Origin: Akebia trifoliata
Taxonomy: Eukaryota > Streptophyta > Magnoliopsida > Ranunculales > Lardizabalaceae
Assembly: GCA_017979445.1 (NCBI GenBank)
Contig: CM030704.1
Location: forward strand, 16,971,658-17,035,657
Reading direction: 5' to 3'
Length of the DNA stretch: 64,000 bases
Part shown: positions 11,360-24,869 of the stretch, one piece after another
Layout of the letters: each line of letters starts with the position of its first letter
Numbering within the stretch: the first letter of the stretch is position 1
Translations under genes and position numbers: made by a program
Notes under the pieces: model-generated
The model's database searches: none
The model's input: the letters and a program-made list of their open reading frames with translations, nothing else
What the model was told of the DNA's origin: nothing

Positions 11360-12150
11360 GCACACCAAAATCGAATCTAACCCGGACCAAACCTGCCAAA
11401 ACCTTAAACCCGATCAAAGGAATCCATTCAAGACATTCCCCATACTTCTACATACCCGAAAAACCAAAAGCTCGACCTATCCTTCTCCATAACTATGCCT
11501 CACCACCTCGAACCCCACAAAAACCAACTCCAACCCAACCTATCAAAGATGCCCAGTGAAAAACTCATCTTAGAACCATCCGAACCATTCCACTCAATGA
11601 CCTAATCAGCTTCCCCACTCATTTTCCAAAACAAAAACCTAATCATACCCGCACCTAAAGGAATTGTCCCAACATTCGAAGTGAATCATATTGTTTCTAG
11701 GGGTGCATGTTCAAAATTTATCATGATGAAGAGCAAAAGCATGCAAAACAAAATGAGCAAGTAGGCAAGCAACAAATATTTCATATTCAAAGGCACATCT
11801 GATAAAGGTTCCTAAAAGAACAAACAAGGCGGAAGCATAAAGAAAAATTTATCCTAACAAGTGAGCACACAATAAAGTTTGTGTTCATCATGATTCGTAC
11901 AAGTGTTCATGTGATAGAGGTTTTGCAAAACAAGATAATCAACAAAAAAAAGTTAAATTAACCACTATCTGAGAAGAAAGCCCCAAGAGAAAGTAACAAA
12001 TGCTAAAAGTCTGAATCGCCATGCATACGGAAGGTCCATACGAGAATCTCCTTGACAAACCAAGAGCACAACAAAGCAAGAAGAAGAAGATGAAAAACCA
12101 GAAAGGGGAAATAAAGCGAAATGGCCAAGTGAAACATATTGGTGCATCGT
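11360..12150. other. Internal 3' sequence of second B copy, no gene seen
   Basis: The stretch is AC-rich and has no credible ORF. Near 11970-12110 the - strand reads like a pyrimidine-rich leader with ATG and a short frame, MDLPYAWRFRLLAFV, in the position of the leader exon at 5472-5725. I do not recognise it as a gene. Confidence 0.4.
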
Positions 12151-12159
12151 TTGGAGTTT

Positions 12160-12295
12160 AAAACGTGTTGGTCCGTGCATGATGCATGGACTGAAGTAAT
12201 TTTGCATGCATGGACCAAAAAATTTTAAAACCAAATTCGTGGATCATGAATACACTTAATAATGTTTCATCAGTCTATGTTCCATGAACAGACCA
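12160..12295. repeat. Third, decayed hairpin array of family B
   Basis: Palindromes include GGTCCGTGCATGATGCATGGAC (12171-12191) and GTCTATGTTC/GAACAGAC near 12271-12292. They occupy the same place relative to the antisense gene and LTR as the array at 5738-5912. The arms have diverged from CCGTG/CACGG but still pair. Confidence 0.5.
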
Positions 12296-13399
12296 GATGA
12301 AAAAAAGAACAAAAACAAAAAAATAAATAAATTCTAAAAATAAAAATAAAAAACAAGAAGGATAAAAAATATCAAAAAATCACTACATAACATGTTTGTA
12401 AAAGTCGAATTCAAATTGCCCAAGACTAGGTAGAAAACTCCCGTTTCAAAGTTTTTTACCAAACTATCACAAATCTGAGACCTTACGTGAGCGCAACGCC
12501 ATGAAGTCTAGGAAATCATAAGGCTCACCCTATCAAACCCCATACTTGGGTTGTCACTTCTTATCATCAAATTCGTCAAACCAAATTAGTGTTTTCAAAC
12601 TTGTCTGAGCAAAATTCTCCGGCCCGTACAAATCAAGATTTCGTCTATTCTTTACAATTATTTGCACACACTTCCTGCAAAGAAGGACAGTTATAGACAC
12701 CCAAATTTGACCGGGTCCTCGATGTAAAATGCCCCAAATATTGGAATGGGCCCCAAGGACCAAACCTTCAAAAAACTAATATATTTTATCAATAAGTGGC
12801 CCATGGACCAAAAACCTACCTTACCACTCCTCACTACTTCTCAATCCAACCATAACCAAATTTAACTCAACCCAACTATTATACTCAAGCCCAATCATTC
12901 TACCCAAACTCAAGCCCAATCATTCTACCCAAACTCAAGCCCATTGACTTCTCATCCCAACATTATACTTATTCAACCCACTACCTAACTATCTTACCCA
13001 AGCCCAACCATTCTACCCAAGTCCAACATTATAACCAATCACCTAAGATTATCAAGGTAGGACACATGTCACTACCTCAGCTCACCTCCCTCATCCAACT
13101 ACCTACTCCCATCACCTTTCTCTAAAAAAATCATCTACCTATACATCAATCCATCACCTTTCTCTAATCTACTCTCACCATTCCTTACAAAATCATTCTC
13201 ACAAATCAAACCCATACCCTTCTCTCTAATTAACTCTTCTAACACTCCATCTTTATACTCCTTTTGACACATGTCACCACCTCTTTCACCCTCCCAAAAC
13301 TTAATCAACCACCCTCTTACACCCCCATTCTTTTAAATCAAATACTATTCCTCTTCAACTCACCTAAGACTCAACCAAAAAATCACTCTTTTACACCCC

Positions 13400-14614
13400 T
13401 GATGAGACTATCGTTGTTCTTCTCACCGGAGTTAATAATAATCTTACGTTTACCTTACTTGTGGGACAAGTAGAGGATCGAACCCAAGAGAAAGGAGAAA
13501 TAGAGTTAAGCTAAGAAGATAAAATTCAAATTAACTAAAAGGAATTAAAACTATTTTTTTTTTGTATTTTTGAACTTATAAGAAAATGTAAAATTACTAG
13601 AAAAGAAACTAAAGTACGTGAAATTAAAAGCAAGTAAACTTATGAAATTAAAACGCCATTAGAGGTGGATCTACCTAGAACATATTGATGAGCAATTCTT
13701 AGTTTCAAGCCTTTTTATAACTCAATCGTAAGGGCTTGGTGTTAGCTCCTTAGATCGAAAAGTTTTGCAAATGAAATGAAATAAGGGAACATGAACAAAG
13801 TAGAATTCTTTGAAAACTTCCTACTACCAATTATATAGTTTAAGCATACTTTATCTTGATCTAATCTAAGCATAAAGTATCTATATTAAGAATAAAAGGT
13901 GCAAGAAACTTAAAGAGAATTCATAAACATTTTAAATAAAAGAAAGGCATGAAATTAAAAATAACACAAGAACTTGCTCTAGGCTTTTCCACTCTCCAAT
14001 GGAGGGGAACTTAGCCTAATGTCATTGCAAGAGAGGGAAGATAAGAGATGAACGAACTTTTCTTCATTTCATGGAAAAAATTACAACTTCTTCTTCTTCT
14101 ACTTCTTACAAGACTAATTAGCCAAAAGGAAATAACTAGAAAATAAAAATACAAAAAATAAGAGAATAGGCAAAGAGCCTTAGATTAAAGGAGTCTTGGA
14201 TAAGAGAACCAAGATGGGACCCTTTCTCTAGAAATGAAGGCTCTATTTATAGAGAAAAATATGTGTAGAAGAGTCTAAAAGTAGCCTCCACTTTTCTTTG
14301 CACAAAAAGACAAAAGAGGAGAATATGAGTTAAGGATTAGGGCATTTCAAAGTGTTAGGGCATTCCAAAGTGGGCCCAAATACTTTTGCCTTGAGATTTT
14401 GATTCCAAATTGTTGATTTTCTGCACAAGAAACACACGTAATTAGATTTATCTAGTAAATGAATTTATTTATATATAATTAAGCCTAATTAACATGCAAC
14501 GTGGTGGTTTGAGGCTTATCATGATTATTATCTTAATATAGAGAAATAGGTACAAAAATCAAGATAAATATCCAGAAAATGTGCGTATAATTGAGTGTTT
14601 GGAGACACTCATCA
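13400..14614 (-). repeat. 3' LTR of the Athila-type element
   Basis: It begins and ends with short inverted TGATGAG/CTCATCA. On the - strand a TATAAATAG box lies near 14244-14252. It pairs with the LTR at 22718-23950. Confidence 0.9.
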
Positions 14615-14627
14615 CACCCCCAAACTT
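14615..14627 (-). promoter_or_regulatory. Polypurine tract of the Athila-type element
   Basis: On the - strand AAGTTTGGGGGTG directly precedes the 3' LTR. It would prime plus-strand DNA synthesis. Confidence 0.8.
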
Positions 14628-15921
14628 ACCTTTTTCTAGTCCCTAGAAAATAAAACTGCCACTTTCGCAGGCACCTCGACTGCATTTAGCGAATGCAGCA
14701 AGCCCTCGAACTGCTAGGTTACCCCTAGTGGACGAGTTTGACTCGTGAGGATTTATAGAAAATATACCCACAAAATTTGAAAACAACTTTGAAGTAAAAA
14801 TAGTCAAAATCAAAACTTATATTGGAAAGCACAAGTCTTTTTTTTTTTTTTTTTTGGTTTTGTCAATCGATTAGAAGTATTGCTTGGTATAGAGTCCCAA
14901 CTCTTATTTCTCTACGACAAAACTTAGACTTAAATTGACCTTTGAGTGATAGTAATTTTAACTCAGAAATTTAAGAGATTCGATTTCCTAAAATGAGTTT
15001 CAACCTTCTAACTACTCAAGAATAACTGGAGTAACTTAGGGTTTAATTCTAAACTTAGCATCATGTCTGGGGTAGTGAGAAGTGTAGATGTTCACTTTAA
15101 TACCTCTAAGGGGCTTTATTTGTGATATTCCAGTATACTCACATTTTTACACTTGATGGCTTTCACCCTACTAAAACTTTTGGATCTTTGACTTTTTTTT
15201 TTTTTTTGAAAGGTTTCTCCTTTTTTTTATATTACTTCTTCACTCTTTTTCTAAGAAAAGTAGGCAGCCCTTTTCAAGGTACCCAGTCTAATTCAATGGT
15301 TGATGTACAAGGTGTATACAATCCAGTTCTGTTTTTCTTCTAATCAACCAACCAATTGAACAAGGAAGTCGAAGTTCATCAAACCTAGTTTTTCCTTAAA
15401 CTCTAGGTAGAAAGAAGGTAACAAGCTCTTTTAATACAATCTAGACTCTTGGTAACCTTATTAGAAGTGACTATAAACCAAAAGATAACTTTTCTCTAAT
15501 TTTTGTCTAAGAGAAACATAAATGGGGACTCCAGATCATAGCTTCTAATGAAAGACTGATTAAATATTTTCACTAAGTACTTAAAAGATACAAGCTAAGA
15601 CTTTGAGAAAAATACAACAAAGTTGCCAACCAAATATTTTTCAATTTTTTTTTATTTTTTTTTTTTTTTGTATAAAATAAGAAAATAATAAGTGAAAATC
15701 CAACCCATACACCCCCAAACTTAAACATTATATTGTCCTCAATATTTCAACATATACATGCAAAGGTAAAATTGAAATTGACAAAATGAAATGAAGTGGG
15801 TTAGATAGCACCTGAGAAAGACCTTATAGTCCTGTTGATATTTAACACAATGTCCCTTGAAGTGCATGGATTGCCTTCCAGAAGCGCTAAGTTTAACGTC
15901 TTTAGCTAGACGAAAACATAG
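14628..15921 (-). other. 3' untranslated region of the Athila-type element
   Basis: It holds several poly-T/poly-A runs and no credible coding sequence. A second purine-rich tract, TAAGTTTGGGGGTGT on the - strand (15707-15721), repeats the terminal PPT. Confidence 0.7.
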
Positions 15922-18900
15922 TTAATTTTGATAGACGGGATCATCGAGAAAAAGAACTTCCTCCTGCGGAACATACTCGAGAAACGGTTTGAGACGTTGG
16001 CCATTCACTTTGAAAGTGGATCCGTCCTTAGGATTAAGGACTTCAACAGCACCATGGGGGTAAACTGTTTGGATAATATATGGGCCAGTCCATCGAGACT
16101 TAAGTTTTCCAGGAAAAAGGTGGAGTCTATTATCATACAACAAAACTTTTTGATTAGGAATGAAATTCCTCCTAAGAATGTGCCTATCGTGAAAGAATTT
16201 GGTACGCTCTTTGTACCTTTTGGCACAATCATACGAGTCATTTCTAATCTCTTCTAACTCGTCTAGTTGTAATTTTCGCTTCTCACCGGCTTTATCAAAA
16301 TCAAAGTTGAGGCTTTTGATCGCCCAATATGCACGATGTTCTAGTTCTACAGGGAGATGGCAGGCCTTGCCAAAAACTAACCGGTAGGGAGACATCCCTA
16401 TGGGTGTCTTGAATGCAGTCCTATAGGCCCAGAGTGAATCACTCAATCTCAAAAACCAATCTTTCCTTGAAGGATTGACTGTTTTTTCTAAGATAGTCTT
16501 TATTTTCCTGTTAGAAATCTCCACTTGTCCACTTGTTTGTGGGTGGTAAGGTGTGGCAACCTTATGCGTTATGAGGTATTTCTTCATCAAAGTAGCAAAG
16601 ATCTTGTTGCAAAAATGCGAGCCACCATCACTTATGATAGCTCGCGGAGTACCAAATCTTGAAAATATCGTCTCCTTGATGAATTTTATCACAACCTTGT
16701 GATCGTTAGTTCTACATGCACAGCTTCGACCCATTTTGACACATAGTCAACGGCAACTAGGATGTATTGATAACCCTGGGAGATAGGAAAAGGTCCCATG
16801 AAGTCTATACCCCATACGTCAAAAATTTCGATGATCAGTATAGGATTTTGAGGCATTTCATTTCTCTTAGAGATTTTTCCTAATCTTTGACATCTATCAC
16901 AAGATTTGCTAAACTCGTGGGCATCACGAAAAATACTAGGCCAGAAAAAACCGCATTGTAGGATTTTCATGGCGGTCTTCTTACCACTGAAGTGCCCTCC
17001 GCAGGCATGATTATGGCAAAACTCTAAGATACTGACTTGCTCACAGGTTGGAATACAACGTCTAATGATTTGATCAGGACAATACTTAAATAAGTATGGC
17101 TCATCCTAGAAATACCATTTTATTTTTGACAGAAGACGAAGTTTCTCTTGACTAGTCATTTCGACTGGGAATTGACCTGTAACTAGGTAGTTGACAATGT
17201 CCGCATACCATGGAGCATTGGCTTGAGAGATTTGCATAAGTTGCTCATCGGGAAAGGATTCAGAGATGGGTAAGGATTCCTCGGATGGCTTGTTAACTAT
17301 CCTAGACAAGTGATCAGCTATGACATTTTCTGCCCCTTTTTTATCTCAGATCTCGAGATCAAACTCTTGTAGAAGTAGAATCCAACGGATTAACCTTGCT
17401 TTAGCATCTTTCTTTGATAGAAGGTACTTCAATGCTACGTGGTCTGTGTAGATCACGACTTTAGATCCTATGAGGTAGGGGCGGAATTTTTCAATGGCAT
17501 AGACCACTGCTAGCATTTCCTTCTCTGTTGTAGAGTAATTAAGCTGAGCATCGTTTAGGGTTTTACTAGCATATTGGATAACATGAGGTTGTTTTTCAAT
17601 TCGCTGACCCAAAACAGCGCCTATTGCATAATCTGAAGCATCACACATAACTTCAAATGGAATGCTCCAGTTTGGAGGTTGAATAATGGGTGCCGAGGTT
17701 AACTCGAACTTGAGCTTGTTGAACGCAGAGAGACATGACTCTGAAAAGTAGAAAGGAACATCCTTTCCCAATAGCTCACATAAAGGCTTCGAGATTTTTC
17801 CGAAATCTTTAATGAATCTACGATAAAAACCCGCATGGCCTAGGAATGACCTAATTTCTTTGACCGTTCTAGGAGGTGATAATTTTTCAATTAGACCTAC
17901 CTTTGCCTTATCTACCTCAATCCCCTTAGCAGAAACAATGTGCCCTAGTACAATCCCCGATGTTACCATGAAATGGCATTTTTCCCAATTGAGGACTAGA
18001 TTGACCTCTTTGCAACGTACAAGGACCAAAGTCAAGTGATGGAGACATTCCTCAAAACTTGGTCCAAAAATTGAAAAATCATCCATGAACACTTCGAGAT
18101 ATCTTTCTAGCATGTCGAAAAATATACTCATCATGCACCGTTGAAAAGTAGCAGGTGCATTGCATAATCCAAAAGGCATGCGACGATACGCGAAAGTTCC
18201 AAAGGGACAGGTGAATGTTATTTTCTCTTGATCGATTGGAGCAACAGGTATCTGGTTGTATCCGGAATAACCATCTAAGAAGCAATAATAAGAATGTCCT
18301 GCTAGACGCTCTAACATTTGATCAATGAAAGGTAAGGGGAAATGATCCTTAGGAGTCATCGAGTTGAGTTTCCTATAATCGATACACACTCTCCATCCAT
18401 TTTGGACTCGAGTGGGGATTAATTCGTCGTCTTGGTTCACTACCACAGTGATACCAGATTTCTTAGGAACTACTTGTATAGGACTCACCCAACGACTGTC
18501 AGAGATAGGATAGATAATACCCGCATCTAGTAATTTCATCACTTCCATCCGAACCACGTCTTTCATGATAGGATTTAGTCGTCTCTGAGGTTCTAAGGAA
18601 GGTTTAGCAAAATCCTCTAAACGAATGTGGTGCATCACCACAGATGGACTAATTCCCTTGATGTCAGCTATGCTCCAACCAATAGCTTCTTGATGTTCCC
18701 TTAATACTCCTAACAACTTTCCCTCTTGGACTTCATTGAGGTGAGAGGAAATGATCACAGGCAAGGTTTGATTCTTGCCAAGAAATGCATATCTCAAGGT
18801 CTCTGAAAGAGACTTGAGTTCCAATTTTGGAGGCTCGACATGAGAAGGAACAAGATTGGATGTGCGTACAGGAAGACTTTCAGCTTTTGCGTGCCACCGC

Positions 18901-21528
18901 ACAGAATCTAAGAGTGGAACGGATTTAAGCAAAGCATTGACTTCGCTTATAGACTCTTCTACGTCCAAGTCAAGGCCAAATGAGCCAAACATTTCGTTAG
19001 GGGATCAGAGTACCCTAATTCTTGATACGTTTGATTGACTAGCGTATCTATCATGTTCACTTCCTCCATACCATCATCTACATCAATTCCTTGGAAATTG
19101 TGGAAGACGTTCAGTTTTACTTTCATATCCCCAAATGCTAAAGTCATAATTCCGTTTCTACAACGAATGACTGCGTCAGACGTGGCTAAGAATGGACGTC
19201 CTAAGATGATAGGAATATGACTGTTCGAATTGATGACTGGCTCTGTGTCTAAGACAACAAAGTCAACAGGAAAATAGAAATCTTTGACTTTAACTATCAC
19301 GTCCTCAACTATACCCTTTGGAATTTTTACGGACCTATCGGCTAGACTCAACGTGATATCTGTGGGTTTCAAAACCCCCAAACCTAATTGTTTATAAACC
19401 GAATAGGGTAAAAGGTTCACACTGGCCCCTAAGTCTAAGAGACATTTTTCGACCACTTGATTTCCAATATGAATAGAAATTGTCGGACATCCAGGATCCT
19501 TAAATTTTGGTGCAATCGTTTGTTGGATGAGTGACGAAGCTTGGGCTGCCATAATAGCTTCCCGAGGAAATGGTGTTTTCCTTTTAGCTGTGGTCAAATC
19601 CTTTAAGAATTTCGCATAAGAAGGTATCTGCTTAATGGCATCTAGGAATGGGATATTGATATGCACATTTTGGAAGACTTCTAAGACACCCTCAAACTGC
19701 TTATCTTTTTTAGAATCTCTAAGGCGATGGGGAAATGGAGCTTTTGGAATTGGCAAAATGATAGGAGGATTTTCCAAATCTTTCTTCTTCTCTGTTGGAG
19801 ACTTTATGGCTTCTTTTTGAACTTTGTCCTTTTCTAAGACCTTTTCTCCCGTGTCAATAGGTTGGACCTTGTTGTCTACCTTCTTTCCCGAACGCAAGGT
19901 GTGGATAGCCTGGACTGAGTCTTGTGGAGCTCCAGAATGGCTTCCTACTTCGTATTGACCTTTTGATCCATTTGGAATCAAAGGTTGACCTCTAGGGTTA
20001 GGGATAGTCTGACTAGGAAATTGACCTTTCTCTCTCCCACTCAAGGAAAGAGCTAACTGCCCCAATTGAACTTCCATCTTAGCTATGGATTGCGCAGTGA
20101 CCTGGTTAATCTGAGTTTGAGTTTGATGGGTTTGCTGTTGAGTTTGGATGAACTGCTGTTGCTGCCTCATCAACTCGGCAATCATAGATTCTAAGGACGA
20201 CTGTTGTTGGGTAGGCTGCTGGTAATTAGTCATGGGATCTGGTATGATGGCTCTGCAATCGGTAGATTGTTGGGGTTGATAAGGGGCTTGAGGAACAATG
20301 GCTTGGTTTGTGGAAGAACCAGATTGCCTAGGAAAACTCCTATTGTAACCTGACGGACCACTAGATTGAATAGGTTCGTTCTGTCTGTATGAGAAATTAG
20401 GATGAAACCTATTATCTAGGTGATACGTTTGACTAAAAGAGTTTGGAGTTGGCTTCTTAAAAGCACTATAGCCATTAATCGCTTTGCTTGTTCAGCTTTG
20501 ATTTGAGGCAAGGTGGGACAACACTCGACCAAATGGTCATTGCTGTCGCATATGACGCACAAAGAACTCGGTTCTACAGTTACTTGCGAAATTGTACGAG
20601 GGTCTAGGTGAGGTTTGGATGCTGAGATTGTAAAGGCATCTAACTTCTTCGTGAGATTATTCATCCCACTCACTAGACTACACATGACTTTTTTGAGATC
20701 AGGGTCTGCCTTCATCTCATACATGCCTGTCTTCCTAACCGGATCATCTCTATCAAAATCTTCTTGGTTAGTACTCCAGTTTTGAGCACTCTCAGCTAAC
20801 TCTACGAGGAAATCATACGCTTGGTTGGGAGTCTGGTTCATGAATTGACCCTTATGCATTGACTTGACTAAGGTACGTTGATTCATTGTTAATCCTCTAT
20901 AAAAACTTTGCACCAACTGTGCTTTGTCAATGCCATTGTGTGGGCACTTGACCAATAAATCATTGAATCTTTCCCAAGTTTGGGAAAATTCATCATCAGG
21001 ACGGGCTCTAAAATTTCTAATAGAGTCCTTCATTTTCTCAGTTTTGGCCACGGGGTAGAATTTGACCATAAATTTTTTTGATAGAACATCTCAGGTAGAT
21101 ATGGAATTGGGTGTTAGGGAGTTCAACCACGCAGCTGCATGGTCTTCCAAGGATAACGGAAACAGAATAAGCTTGATACTCTCCTCATCTAGATTCTGAT
21201 TTCTAAAAGTTTGACATATAGTCAAGAATCGATTAAGATGGGTATAAGGTTGTTCACGCTCTAAACCGTGGAACTTAGGGAGCATATTGATGGTGGCAGC
21301 CCTAATTTCAAACTGAGGTGCATTGTTCAACGGTAAAACAATACATGTGGGAGGAGATGCGGAAGCTGGAGCGAAGAGCTCATTGAGAGTTCGCTCTCGA
21401 TCACCCATCATAACTACTGATGGTGTCTTGCGTATCCTACTGATGGTACGTTCGATCTCAGGATCAAATGGTTCTAACACGTTATTTTGTGAACGTCTAC
21501 CAAGCATACAAATCACACAGTCGATCAA
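15922..21528 (-). pseudogene. gag-pol: Athila-type gag-pol polyprotein, frameshifted
   Basis: The order is Gag (21528-20416, with zinc-knuckle CVICDSNDHLVECCP), protease (LLDLGASVNLLPYSV, near 19450), reverse transcriptase (near 18500-17900, active site [10 protein letters not shown]), RNase H (near 17680-17350, [12 protein letters not shown]), and integrase. The integrase zinc finger is CHNHACGGH plus CDRCQ (near 17040-16880). Its catalytic core begins GIDFMGPFP, with ISDGGSHF downstream. The frame is broken: a stop at 21091, a shift near 20440, a shift near 18975, a stop at 17106 and a shift near 16720. The catalytic residues remain, so decay is moderate. The usual Athila Gag-Pol is one long frame. 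Confidence 0.88.
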
Positions 21529-21562
21529 ACAATCACGAAAAGAAAAGACTGGACCTAGATAG

Positions 21563-22693
21563 GTTGCTTAAAGCTAGACAGCTCCTAACTGGGTAGAAAT
21601 AGCGCAACTAGCATTCCAACTCGATTCTATGAAGTTAAGTTTGAATCATTTGGATCTCTAAATCGGAGGAGGCGCATAATGCATAAGCAAGAGCACGCTT
21701 AAATACCTTCCTTTCTTGAATAGACTGAGTCTATCCCCTCAAATGGCAAGATCTTACTAGATACAAAAATGACCAAGAAGCGTAATTGCCACAACTTGAA
21801 GCGGAATTTCTCCTATTGAGCTCGTGGGCCCTATAGTCAAGTCTAATTGATTTTAATTAATTTTATTGGATTACTAATGAATTGATTATCCTAATTAGAG
21901 CAAGGAATTGGTAATGACTTCCAATCCTTATCTTATCATGCCATCCCTAGGAGAGGGGTGCTCTTTACTACTTAATTAACTATTCCAAGTGTGTGCAAAT
22001 TGGAAAAATAACATACAAAGGCAAGGAGTAACCCACTAGCAAAGAGAGGCGTGGGTGTTTCGGAATTACCTCCCGTGCTAGACGGGGTGAAGACGGTTTG
22101 AGTCGACTTAGGCCACCAACTCCAATTTTGGTGTGTGAACCTAAGGAGCCGTGACGGTATTGTCCACCCGTCGTCCTTCCTTAGTCTATTACAATCCAAG
22201 CCTTCTTGGATAATTAATAAAAATTACAAGAAATCCTATACAAGAGTTTCTAAAACAGAAAAATAAACCTAACTAAAGATTAAAGGAAATTGAATGAAAA
22301 GAAGAAAAAAAAATGTTCACCTACAAGAAGCAAAACAGAAATATTAGCAGAAATGATAGTAAATGGACTCAAAAAAAGAATCTGACTTACCGCTATCTTG
22401 CTGACTTTGTCACATTTTATAGAAAATTTTGTTCTACCCCAAATCGATATACACTAATAGATAATCGGAGATCGGAGTAGAAAGTTACAGTCAGTTTAAT
22501 TCTGCTGTCAAGGGTGAAAAAGAAAACGAGAATGACTTTTTTTTTTTTTCAATGTTTTTTTCTTCTTTCTTCTCTCTTAAAATCTCAAGAACACTTGAAC
22601 TTATAGAAATAAACGAAAAGAAAAAAATAAAATAAAATAAAAATGAAAAAAAATAAATTTTAAATCAAAACTTACCACTACTACCTTTACCTT
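21563..22693 (-). other. 5' leader of the Athila-type element
   Basis: This is an untranslated leader between the PBS and gag, about 1.1 kb. I see no credible coding sequence and no further signals. Confidence 0.6.
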
Positions 22694-22711
22694 TCCCCGG
22701 CAGCGGCGCCA
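22694..22711 (-). promoter_or_regulatory. Primer-binding site, tRNA-Asp type
   Basis: On the - strand TGGCGCCGCTGCCGGGGA lies six bases inside the 5' LTR. It matches the 3' end of plant tRNA-Asp with one apparent difference (CTGCC for TTGCC). Confidence 0.8.
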
Positions 22712-22717
22712 AAATTC

Positions 22718-23950
22718 TGATGAGACTATCGTTGTTCTTCTCACCGGAGTTAATAATAATCTTATGTTTACCTTACTTGTGGGGCAAGTAGAGGATCGAA
22801 CCCAAGAGAAAGAAGGAATAGAGTTAAGCTAAGAAGATAAAATTCAAATTAACTAAAAGGAATTAAAACTGTTTTTTTTTTGTATTTTTGAACTTATAAG
22901 AAAATGTAAAATTACTAGAAAAGAAACTAAAGTAAGTGAAATTAAAAACAAGTAAACTTATGAAATTAAAACACCATTAGAGGTGGATCTACCTAGAACA
23001 TGTTGATGAGCAATTCTTAGTTTCAAGCCTTTTTATAACTCAATCGTAAGGGCTTGGTGTTAGCTCCTTAGATCGGAAAGTTTTGCAAATGAAATGAAAT
23101 AAGGGAACATGAACAAAGTAGAATTCTTTGAAAACTTCCTACTACCAATTATATAGTTTAAGCATACTTTATCTTGATCTAATCTAAGCATAAAGTATCT
23201 ATATTAAGAATAAAAGGTGCAAGAAACTTAGAAAGAATTCATAAACATTTTAAATAAAAGAAAGGCATGAAATTAAAAATAACACAAGAACTTGCTCTAG
23301 GCTTTTCCACTCTCCAATGGAGGGGAACTTAGCCTAATGTCATTGCAAGAGAGGGAAGATAACAGATGAAAGAACTTTTCTTCATTTTATGGAAAAAATT
23401 ACAACTTCTTCTTCTTCTACTTCTTACAAGACTAATTAGTCAAAAGGAAATAACTAGAAAATGAAAATACAAAAAATAAGAGAATAGGCAAAGAGCCTTA
23501 GATTAAAGGAGTCTTGGATAAGAGAACCAAGATGGGACCCTTTCTCTAGAAATGAAAGCTCTATTTATAGAGAAAAATGTGTGTAGAAGAGTCTAAAAGT
23601 AGCCTCCACTTTTTTTTGCACAAAAAGACAAAAGAGGAGAATATGAGTTAAGGATTAGGGCATTCCAAAGGATTATGGCATTCCAAAGTGTTAGGATATT
23701 CCAAAGTGGGCCCAAATGCTTTTGCCTTGAGATTTTGATTCCAAATTGTTGATTTTCTGCACAAGAAACACACGTAATTAGATTTATCTAGTAAATGAAT
23801 TTATTTATATATAATTAAGCCTAATTAACATGCAACGTGGTGGTTTGAGGCTTATCATGATTATTATCTTAATATAGAGAAATAGGTACAAAAATCAAGA
23901 TAAATATCTAGAAAATGTGCGTATAATTGAGTGTTTGGAGACACTCATCA
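22718..23950 (-). repeat. 5' LTR of the Athila-type element
   Basis: It has the same termini as the 3' LTR, plus an 18-base extra tandem segment near 23660. The promoter TATAAATAG lies near 23561 on the - strand. Confidence 0.9.
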
Positions 23951-24869
23951 ACCCCCATCCTTTCAACCAAACACCACTCATTTTACTTTGCCTAACACTC
24001 AACCCATTTGAGTCACAAATAACCTATTTAAATCCCATTCCACAAATGCCCTTCCACCACCTCAATTCACATACACACCCTCTCGTAAACCTCAAACCAT
24101 TCTACTCATACTCATTAATTCACCCAATTATACCCTTAAAAATTACCCTCCAAATCTTATAAAACCCCCCTCACTCTCAAATCACAACCACTGATGAAAA
24201 ACTAATAAAAAATACCCCCACTCTCAACTTCCTCACTACTTTTAACCCTCTACTTACTCTCAATTCTCTTAACTTATCAACTCAACCTCGATTTCTACTA
24301 CATAAGTGAACCAAGATCAAGTCAAAGAGAACTCATCCTTTGAAGGTCAAGGAAGGTCAACCTAAGAACAAGGTAGGACATGGACTAAAAAAAAAAGATA
24401 AACATTTTTCCTTTCCCCTTTTCTCTTCCTTACAACTTCACCTCTTCTATTTCTCTCCTTTTTCTACACTTATGCACACACCACGAAAGGCTTGAGCTAT
24501 CGAAGGGCCCCTTTCTTAATATGGGTGCCCTCAACGGTTTAAACCAATATCAAAGTCTCTCGCATTCGAGAGCACAAATTGGATCTTTTTGACTTTTTCT
24601 TTTTTTTATTTCAAATCGATCGAATTCGAGGTTACTACCAACGATGAAGGGAGTAGGGTGCCTAACACCTTCTCTACTCCCTAATATGGACCCCCTTACC
24701 TAGATCCAATTTTGGACCAAATGAGCCCTATTTGTACAAGAGTCATCGAATGCCAAAATAATATGTTTTTCAATAAAATCCAACTCGAGTGACTATTCAC
24801 ACCCTTTTTCAAAAAGAATGGTGACGCTCCAAATGCCAAAGTAGGAGAGATATTTGGAAACAAAAATCT

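Larger units (their letters stand above)
13400..23950 (-). mobile_element. Athila-type Ty3/gypsy retrotransposon, full length, decayed
   Basis: The element is 10,551 bp with both LTRs, flanked by the 5-bp duplication ACCCC (13395-13399 and 23951-23955). LTRs are 1,215 and 1,233 bp and nearly identical by eye; the length difference is an 18-base local duplication (GGATTATGGCATTCCAAA type) near 23660. PBS, gag-pol and PPT are all in the expected order on the - strand. The Gag and Pol motifs and the tRNA-Asp-type PBS assign it to the Athila lineage. It sits inside a family B LTR. The coding region has stops and frameshifts, so it is not autonomous. I see no env-like ORF between pol and the 3' LTR. 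Confidence 0.9.
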
